Of a DNA stretch of 64,000 nucleotides, positions 59,071 to 64,000 are shown in pieces. Every line of letters starts with the position of its first letter. Positions within the stretch are counted from its first letter, which is position 1. Under the pieces are notes generated by a model. The model was given only the letters and a program-made list of their open reading frames with translations. It searched no databases and was not told the origin of the DNA. The translations under genes were made by a program, and so were the position numbers. The stretch is from positions 1 through 64,000 of the forward strand of contig NZ_AJZD02000295.1 in assembly GCF_000272105.2 (NCBI RefSeq), in the 5' to 3' direction. Source of the DNA: Vibrio splendidus 12E03. GTDB lineage: Bacteria > Pseudomonadota > Gammaproteobacteria > Enterobacterales > Vibrionaceae.

Positions 59071-60139
59071 AATGGTCAATCGTTGGTATAAACGACGTTT
59101 CTCTGATCCCCATGCTGTCAGTTTGGTTGCCATCATTCTCTTCGGCTTTATTACGATCTACTTCTTTGGTCACCTAATTGCGCCACTCTTGGTTGCAATT
59201 GTTTTGGCTTATTTGCTTGAGTGGCCTGTTACCCAACTTCAAAGACTCGGTGTTCCAAGAACGCCTTCGGTGATGTTGGTGATCATGATGTTCTTTAGCG
59301 TGATGCTACTTGCGATCTTTGGCTTGGTACCAACCATTTGGGAACAAGTGGGCAATCTCATTAATGACATCCCAAGCATGTATGGCAGCTTACAAAATTT
59401 CATCGCGACGATTCCTGAACGCTACCCAGAACTAGCCAACCTGCAGATCGTTGAGTCCATTATGTCTAACGCGAAAAACAAAGCGTTAGGTTTTGGTGAA
59501 AGTGTTGTCAAAGGCTCTCTTGCTTCTCTTGTGAGCTTAGCTACCTTGGCGGTTTACTTGATTCTCGTACCATTGCTTATCTTCTTCTTGTTAAAAGACA
59601 AAGAAGAGATGATCAGAATGGCGAGTGGTGTACTTCCTCGAAATCGTCGTTTAGCGACCAAAGTATGGGAAGAGATGAACCAGCAAATCTCGAACTATAT
59701 TCGCGGTAAAGTCTTAGAGATCTTAATCGTTGGTGGTGTCAGCTACGTAACGTTCGCGATTCTGGATCTGCGTTATTCAGTCTTGTTGGCTGTCGCGGTT
59801 GGCTTCTCAGTACTAATTCCTTATATCGGTGCGGCAGCTGTGACTGTTCCAGTAGCGATTGTTGGCCTGTTCCAGTGGGGATTAGAGCCTCAGTTTTACT
59901 GGTTGCTTCTCGCTTACGGTATTATCCAAGCGCTAGATGGTAACGTGCTCGTTCCTGTTCTTTTCTCTGAAGCGGTGAACCTGCACCCAGTGGCGATTAT
60001 TGTTGCCGTGTTAGTGTTTGGTGGGCTGTGGGGATTCTGGGGCGTGTTCTTTGCTATCCCGTTGGCGACGTTAGTTAAGGCGGTTTGGAATGCCTTACCG
60101 AGTCACGCATTAGACGATGACCCAGAACATCAAAAGTAA
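59063..60139 (+). CDS. perM: PerM / AI-2E transporter family protein
   Basis: A 358-residue inner-membrane protein of the AI-2E exporter (PerM/YfgO, UPF0118) family, with about eight helices. Conserved segments: LIAPLLVAIVLAYLLEWPVT, VPLLIFFLLKDKEEMIRMAS, a cytoplasmic loop RNRRLATKVWEEMNQQISNY, and the C-terminal IVAVLVFGGLWGFWGVFFAI. Some relatives export AI-2 or act as Na+/H+ antiporters; E. coli PerM itself has no proven substrate. Position next to bepA and bcp matches E. coli. Confidence 0.93.
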   Translation: MLEMVNRWYKRRFSDPHAVSLVAIILFGFITIYFFGHLIAPLLVAIVLAYLLEWPVTQLQRLGVPRTPSVMLVIMMFFSVMLLAIFGLVPTIWEQVGNLINDIPSMYGSLQNFIATIPERYPELANLQIVESIMSNAKNKALGFGESVVKGSLASLVSLATLAVYLILVPLLIFFLLKDKEEMIRMASGVLPRNRRLATKVWEEMNQQISNYIRGKVLEILIVGGVSYVTFAILDLRYSVLLAVAVGFSVLIPYIGAAAVTVPVAIVGLFQWGLEPQFYWLLLAYGIIQALDGNVLVPVLFSEAVNLHPVAIIVAVLVFGGLWGFWGVFFAIPLATLVKAVWNALPSHALDDDPEHQK

Positions 60140-60153
60140 TTGATCTTGTTATA

Positions 60154-60188
60154 AAAAGGCCGAACATCATGGATGTTCGGTCTTTTTG
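60154..60188. terminator. Bidirectional terminator between perM and bcp
   Basis: AAAGGCCGAACATC, loop ATG, GATGTTCGGTCTTT (one G-T pair), T-run after. It serves both converging genes. Confidence 0.88.
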
Positions 60189-60273
60189 CTCTTGGCTTAA
60201 TCATTAGCTCAATGAGTGTTGCTATTGCCTTAGATAGTGATGAATCTAAGTCATTAACTCACTCAAATCGCCC

Positions 60274-60744
60274 TTAAGCTTCTTGATTGAAGTAATCTAG
60301 AACCACTTCGTGGTGAGTCTTAGTCTTGAATTTGTTGAAGACGTGTTCAATCTGGCCTTCTTCATCAATTAGGAAGCTAATACGGTGCAGACCGTCGTAG
60401 ATTTTACCCATGAATTTTTTCTCGCCCCAAACGCCAAACTGTTCAGCAACGCTGTGGTCTTCATCAGATAGCAGGGTGAAGTTTAGCGATTTCTTTTCAA
60501 CGAAGTTTGGTAGACGTTTTACTGGGTCAACACTCACACCTAGAACAACCACGTTTAGTTCATCAAGCTGTGCTTTGATATCACGCAGGCCTTCCGCTTG
60601 CACAATACAACCTGGAGTCATTGCTTTTGGGTAAAAATAGAAAAGTACTTTTTTACCTTTGAAGTCACCAAGAGATACGATATTGCCATCTTGATCTGGA
60701 AGAGAAAAAGCAGGTGCTGGAACACCAGCCGTTAGCGTATTCAT
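60274..60744 (-). CDS. bcp: Thioredoxin-dependent peroxiredoxin Bcp (1-Cys form)
   Basis: Bcp reduces organic and hydrogen peroxides. The 156-residue protein has FYFYPKAMTPGCIVQAEGLR with the peroxidatic Cys at residue 46, and the conserved GVSVDPVKRLPNFVEKKSLN. It contains only this one cysteine: the resolving Cys that follows five residues later in E. coli Bcp is a glutamate here (Glu51). It should therefore work as a 1-Cys peroxiredoxin, relying on an external thiol such as glutathione/glutaredoxin or thioredoxin. It lies downstream of gcvR, as in E. coli. Confidence 0.95.
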   Translation of the reverse strand: MNTLTAGVPAPAFSLPDQDGNIVSLGDFKGKKVLFYFYPKAMTPGCIVQAEGLRDIKAQLDELNVVVLGVSVDPVKRLPNFVEKKSLNFTLLSDEDHSVAEQFGVWGEKKFMGKIYDGLHRISFLIDEEGQIEHVFNKFKTKTHHEVVLDYFNQEA

Positions 60745-60756
60745 GACATTTCCTTT

Positions 60757-61299
60757 TTAAAGACTGTTTTTGATAAAGTTGAGCGAGCCTTGGACTGATA
60801 GGCTCTGACACAGCGAATCGAATTCTTCTTGTAGCTGCATCAAGTTACATTCTGATTGCACAGAAGCGGTAATAGAGATATGGAATTGGTCGTTGTCGAG
60901 TTGAACCTTAGATTTATTGATGGTTCGTGCACTTAACGAATCGAGGCCGATGTTTCGGTCTGCGAAGAACTGGGTAAACTGCTCAGTAAGTCCGATTTTA
61001 TCGTCTGACTCAACGAACACCTCTACTGTGTAAGAGTTCTCAATAACATCATGAGTTGAGGTTCGCTTCATAATCGTAATCAAGTCGTGCTCTTGTCCTA
61101 GTAAGGGCAAGGTGGTTTCAACGCGGGTAATGTTGTTTGCCTTTCCAGACAGCAGCATGATAAGCGTAAACTCTTCGCCAAACAGGGCGATACGGCTATC
61201 AATAATGTTACAGCCTGATTGGGTGACTAAATGAACCACTTGGTTGCATACACCTGGGCGATCAGTGCCCACAGCTGTGATTACTAGATGTTGAGTCAT
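60757..61299 (-). CDS. gcvR: Glycine cleavage system transcriptional repressor GcvR
   Basis: GcvR is a two-ACT-domain regulator that binds GcvA and prevents activation of the glycine cleavage operon when glycine is low. The 180-residue protein starts MTQHLVITAVGTDRPGVCNQ, the first ACT domain; the second begins near YTVEVFVESDDKIGLTEQFT. The ATG at 61299 is chosen as the family start; a longer frame adds a lysine/arginine-rich unrelated segment. It precedes bcp by 12 bases and so is likely co-transcribed with it. The gene is divergent from dapA, as in E. coli. Confidence 0.95.
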   Translation of the reverse strand: MTQHLVITAVGTDRPGVCNQVVHLVTQSGCNIIDSRIALFGEEFTLIMLLSGKANNITRVETTLPLLGQEHDLITIMKRTSTHDVIENSYTVEVFVESDDKIGLTEQFTQFFADRNIGLDSLSARTINKSKVQLDNDQFHISITASVQSECNLMQLQEEFDSLCQSLSVQGSLNFIKNSL

Positions 61300-61673
61300 A
61301 AAATCACGTCTCTTTATATTCCATTGATTCATGCATGTTAGCACAGTTAGCTCGTGGAATAAGCGTGCGTGCGGGGCTTTTTATGAGCGACCTTGCTTCG
61401 AACATGCAACCAATGATAAGAATATCGAGCGCGTTAAAAAATGAGATAGAGCGATGAGAGCACAGCTTACTTGTTACTGACATCCAGTGATGTGCTATCC
61501 GCTAGATTGAGTGCAGGTTACCCAAATTCTAGGTAGAACGCCGTTAGAAGTCGTTTTACCTCAAACATACGACAATATTTAATGCAGATGTTGCCGGTAA
61601 GCCACTTTAATGTCTTGTGTTTATTGATTGGCTTACAGTAACATGCAAAAAGAATAAATTAAGGGAGATAGAC
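61300..61673. other. Divergent gcvR/dapA intergenic region
   Basis: A 374-base gap without a gene. The part near dapA contains an inverted repeat, GTAAGCCA (61597-61604) and TGGCTTAC (61629-61636), with a 24-base spacer, ending 37 bases before the dapA start. It may form a leader hairpin or an operator. No known riboswitch is recognised. Confidence 0.5.
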
Positions 61674-62552
61674 ATGTTTTCAGGAAGTATCGTTGCGCTA
61701 GTTACGCCATTTAATACAGATGGTGAAGTGGATTTCGACAGCCTTAAAAAGTTAGTTGAGCACCATATTGCTGCAGGTAGTGATGGTCTGGTTGCGGTTG
61801 GCACAACAGGTGAGTCTTCAACACTCACTATTGAAGAGCATGTCAAAGTCGTCAATAAGATCGTTGAATTTGCTGATGGTCGTATCCCAGTTATCGCAGG
61901 CACAGGCGCTAATGCTACGCACGAGTCAGTGCTATTCAGTCGTTTATTGAACGGTTCTGGTATTGCGGGTTGCCTTAGTGTAACGCCTTACTACAACAAA
62001 CCGACTCAAGAAGGTTTGTACCAACACTACAAAGCGATTGCTGAAGTAAGTGACGTTCCTCAAATCCTATACAATGTACCGGGTCGTACTGCCGTAGACC
62101 TATTACCAGAGACTGTTGCTCGCCTTGCTGAAATCGAAAACATCGTTGCACTTAAAGATGCGACGGGTGATCTCGACAGAATTGCAATTCACCGTGAACT
62201 TTGTGGCGAAGACTTTATCTTACTAAGTGGTGATGACTTAACAGGTCTAGAATTTGTTAAGCGTGGTGGCGATGGCGTGATTTCTGTAACGAATAATGTT
62301 GCAGCCGCGGATATGGCTACTATGTTCAAACTTGCGAAAGAAGGTAAGTTTGAAGAAGCAGAAGCGATCAATGAGCGCTTGATGCCTCTACATAAGAATT
62401 TGTTCGTTGAGTCTAACCCTATTCCCGTAAAATGGGCGGTTCATAAAATGGGTCTGATTGCTGAAGGTGGCTTACGTCTGCCTCTGACTGAACTGTCAGA
62501 ACCAGCTCAACCTGTTGTTGCTCAAGCAATGACTGAAGCGTGCATTTACTAA
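61674..62552 (+). CDS. dapA: 4-hydroxy-tetrahydrodipicolinate synthase
   Basis: DapA condenses pyruvate with aspartate semialdehyde, the first step committed to lysine and diaminopimelate. The 292-residue TIM-barrel protein starts [20 protein letters not shown], with [14 protein letters not shown], the catalytic Tyr in [17 protein letters not shown] and the Schiff-base Lys in [17 protein letters not shown] lies before the ATG at 61674; a longer upstream frame is rejected. It is followed 48 bases later by bamC, as in E. coli. Confidence 0.98.
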   Translation: MFSGSIVALVTPFNTDGEVDFDSLKKLVEHHIAAGSDGLVAVGTTGESSTLTIEEHVKVVNKIVEFADGRIPVIAGTGANATHESVLFSRLLNGSGIAGCLSVTPYYNKPTQEGLYQHYKAIAEVSDVPQILYNVPGRTAVDLLPETVARLAEIENIVALKDATGDLDRIAIHRELCGEDFILLSGDDLTGLEFVKRGGDGVISVTNNVAAADMATMFKLAKEGKFEEAEAINERLMPLHKNLFVESNPIPVKWAVHKMGLIAEGGLRLPLTELSEPAQPVVAQAMTEACIY

Positions 62553-62565
62553 AACGTATGAAGTG

Positions 62566-62589
62566 ATGCCGAAGCGAACTTTCGGCATT
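62566..62589 (+). other. Stem-loop between dapA and bamC
   Basis: TGCCGAA, loop GCGAAC, TTTCGGCA (62567-62588) without a T-run, just upstream of the bamC ribosome-binding site. Probably a processing or translation-modulating hairpin rather than a terminator. Confidence 0.45.
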
Positions 62590-62600
62590 TAGGAGTATAA

Positions 62601-63647
62601 ATGAAGTATTCTCACCAGCTAGTGATTGGGTCACTGGCTGTTTTCGTTCTTACAGCATGTTCTGGCAGCCCGACTCAACGTCGCCAAGCCAAAGATGATT
62701 TCGAATACTTAGAAACACCTGAGTTTTCACAATGGCAGTTGCCTGAAGATGCTCAGCCTCAGTTCTACCCAAATTTTGACATCCCAAGCGGTGAGTTCAG
62801 TGGTGGTACAGGTCGTGAAGTGGATATTCGTCCACCGCAACAGGTTCTTGAACTGATCCCGGGTGCTCGTGCTGAGCGTCAAAACGGTGAAGTGACACTA
62901 TGGCTTCTTCGTGCTGAAGAGGCAGACCGCGTGTGGCAAACGGCTGTAGATATGCTGGCTCAACGCGGTATTGGTATTCGTGAGCAATCAGAGAATGAGA
63001 TTGAGACCGATTGGGTAACTTGGGTTTCTGAAGATGAAGACGTAGAGATTGGTAGCCGTTACTCTATCTCTCGCTTCCAAGCAAACAACCGTCATGGCTT
63101 CAAGATTAATCTGATTGATTGGCGTGAAGGTACTGAAGAGAAACCAGTAACGGCAACCAATAAAGAGCGTTACAACGCGTTCCTGACCAACCTAGTTATG
63201 GCTAAGTACGATGAAAACCTTCGTGCTGAAGCGGCGCTGAAAGCGCAAGAGTTGGTGAAGCGTATTCCAATTTCAATGGGTGCTGACCGTAGTGGTTTCC
63301 CTGTGATTATTGCTCGTACGCCATACAATGTATTCTGGCAGCGTCTGCCTAACTTGTTGCCTGAAATGGGCTTTGAGCTTGAAGAACGCAATCAATCTCA
63401 GGGTACGGTGAAGGCGAAGTACGTAGCACCAGATGATGAGTTCTGGGAAGAAATTGGCCTACAGCCTATCGACTTAGCGCCAGGCACTTACAACTTCCTA
63501 TTTGGTGACCTTGGCAACCGTACGTCAATCAACGTAACGGATGCATCAGGCAAGCCAGTAGAAGAAGAGCTGCTTAAGTCTATGGTTCCGGTATTAGCGC
63601 ATATTGCTGATCAAACCAAAGATGACAAAGAAGCGAAAGCTGAGTAG
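62601..63647 (+). CDS. bamC: Outer membrane assembly lipoprotein BamC
   Basis: BamC (NlpB) is a lipoprotein of the BAM complex. The 348-residue precursor has a lipobox (AVFVLTACSG, Cys at residue 20), an unstructured N-terminal stretch, and two helix-grip domains (first with ELIPGARAERQNGEVTLWLL; second with WQRLPNLLPEMGFELEERNQ). The length is close to the 344 residues of E. coli BamC. It follows dapA, as in E. coli, and works with BamA at 23.7 kb. It ends in an acidic/lysine-rich tail. Confidence 0.95.
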   Translation: MKYSHQLVIGSLAVFVLTACSGSPTQRRQAKDDFEYLETPEFSQWQLPEDAQPQFYPNFDIPSGEFSGGTGREVDIRPPQQVLELIPGARAERQNGEVTLWLLRAEEADRVWQTAVDMLAQRGIGIREQSENEIETDWVTWVSEDEDVEIGSRYSISRFQANNRHGFKINLIDWREGTEEKPVTATNKERYNAFLTNLVMAKYDENLRAEAALKAQELVKRIPISMGADRSGFPVIIARTPYNVFWQRLPNLLPEMGFELEERNQSQGTVKAKYVAPDDEFWEEIGLQPIDLAPGTYNFLFGDLGNRTSINVTDASGKPVEEELLKSMVPVLAHIADQTKDDKEAKAE

Positions 63648-63706
63648 TCGCACTTAAGCCGTCACAAGCTGAGTTAAATCAGCCTTGTGATTAGCTCAAG
63701 CCAATA

Positions 63707-63736
63707 AAAAAGAGGACACACTGTGTCCTCTTTTTT
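63707..63736. terminator. Bidirectional terminator after bamC
   Basis: AAAAGAGGACACA, loop CTG, TGTCCTCTTTTTT, with an A-run before it. It also serves the converging DUF2897 gene. Confidence 0.88.
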
Positions 63737-63794
63737 GTATTCGTTCTCATCAGGCTACATTTGTCAATCAAGCTGATTAGCCAAAGCAAAAAGA

Positions 63795-64000
63795 CTAAGC
63801 GTCTTTATTGTCTTTGGATTCTTCTTTTTCAGCTTTCTCTTGGTTAAGTTTATCCAAGCGATTGAGCTTATCTAAGTCTCGCTCAGTTTTACCACGACCC
63901 GTCAGATCCATATTAGCGGTCTGTTTGAGCGCTGCGATGTTACCCACCACAACGCTAACCACGATGATGATGATAACCCAAGGGTTTGTAAGCCACTCCA
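63795..64000 (-). CDS. DUF2897 family membrane protein (start codon clipped by the window edge)
   Basis: The visible frame reads (M)EWLTNPWVIIIIVVSVVVGN, then AALKQTANMDLTGRGKTERD, and ends EEESKDNKDA-like (KEESKDNKDA), about 69 residues in all. Only the first base of the start codon lies beyond base 64000; the remaining TG is the last two bases. One hydrophobic helix (residues 8-22) is followed by a charged coil-like tail. This matches the DUF2897 family, of unknown function, whose members are small inner-membrane proteins. Confidence 0.78.
   Translation of the reverse strand, partial: EWLTNPWVIIIIVVSVVVGNIAALKQTANMDLTGRGKTERDLDKLNRLDKLNQEKAEKEESKDNKDA

Overview
The window looks like an ordinary stretch of chromosome from a Vibrio, probably the larger chromosome of a Splendidus-clade-like species. 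This rests on gene content and synteny read from the sequence: a csrB-type RNA, Vibrio-typical conserved families (DUF3549, DUF3461, TIGR03503, DUF2066, DUF2897), ispC lying between cdsA and rseP, and the bepA/perM/bcp/gcvR/dapA/bamC order. No database search was possible, so the species is an inference. I saw no prophage, insertion sequence, integron, CRISPR array, tRNA or rRNA.

Layout. 1-4.0 kb: yaeP with a DUF4250 gene, a DUF533 protein, proS and trmO, all on the minus strand. 4.1-4.6 kb: the alternative ribosomal proteins L31B and L36B behind a Zur-like box. 4.9-7.4 kb: an AbgT-family transporter, a DUF188 protein and a small KfrA-like DNA-binding protein. 7.4-8.1 kb: a csrB-type regulatory RNA with about 27 GGA motifs, a perfect 18-bp VarA/UvrY-type upstream site and a strong terminator. 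8.2-11.8 kb: GNAT, DUF3301, DUF3549, yqcC-truC and yaeH. 11.9-15.6 kb: glnD and map.

16-37 kb is the large plus-strand cluster for translation, envelope and replication: rpsB-tsf-pyrH-frr-uppS-cdsA-ispC-rseP-bamA-skp-lpxD-fabZ-lpxA-lpxB-rnhB-dnaE-accA-tilS. It makes ribosome-associated factors, undecaprenyl, phospholipid and isoprenoid precursors, lipid A and the outer-membrane assembly machine, plus the replicative polymerase. 37-41 kb: a c-type cytochrome, glnB (the substrate of GlnD), an EEP-family protein, a YIP1-family membrane protein and mltD. 41-45.5 kb: gloB, yafS, rnhA, dnaQ and a TIGR03503 protein. 45.6-50 kb: fadE behind a FadR-like site, gmhA and yafJ. 50-54 kb: purM-purN and upp, diverging around a PurR box, then uraA. 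54-58.7 kb: DUF2066, DUF2069, a WrbA-like flavoprotein, an ArsC-like protein and bepA. 58.8-64 kb: a TusA-like protein, perM, bcp, gcvR, dapA, bamC and a DUF2897 gene clipped by one base at the right edge.

Functional links inside the window include GlnD and GlnB (nitrogen signalling), DnaE and DnaQ (polymerase III core, both carrying clamp-binding-like motifs), BamA, BamC, Skp and BepA (outer-membrane assembly), and PurM, PurN, Upp and UraA (nucleotide synthesis and salvage). I found no convincing previously undescribed multi-gene system. The most interesting items are the csrB locus and its regulatory site, several operator-like palindromes, a Bcp peroxiredoxin lacking the resolving cysteine, a TusA-like protein with a degenerate CPxP motif, low-complexity N-terminal extensions on PurN and DnaQ, and a run of non-ATG starts in the envelope cluster.
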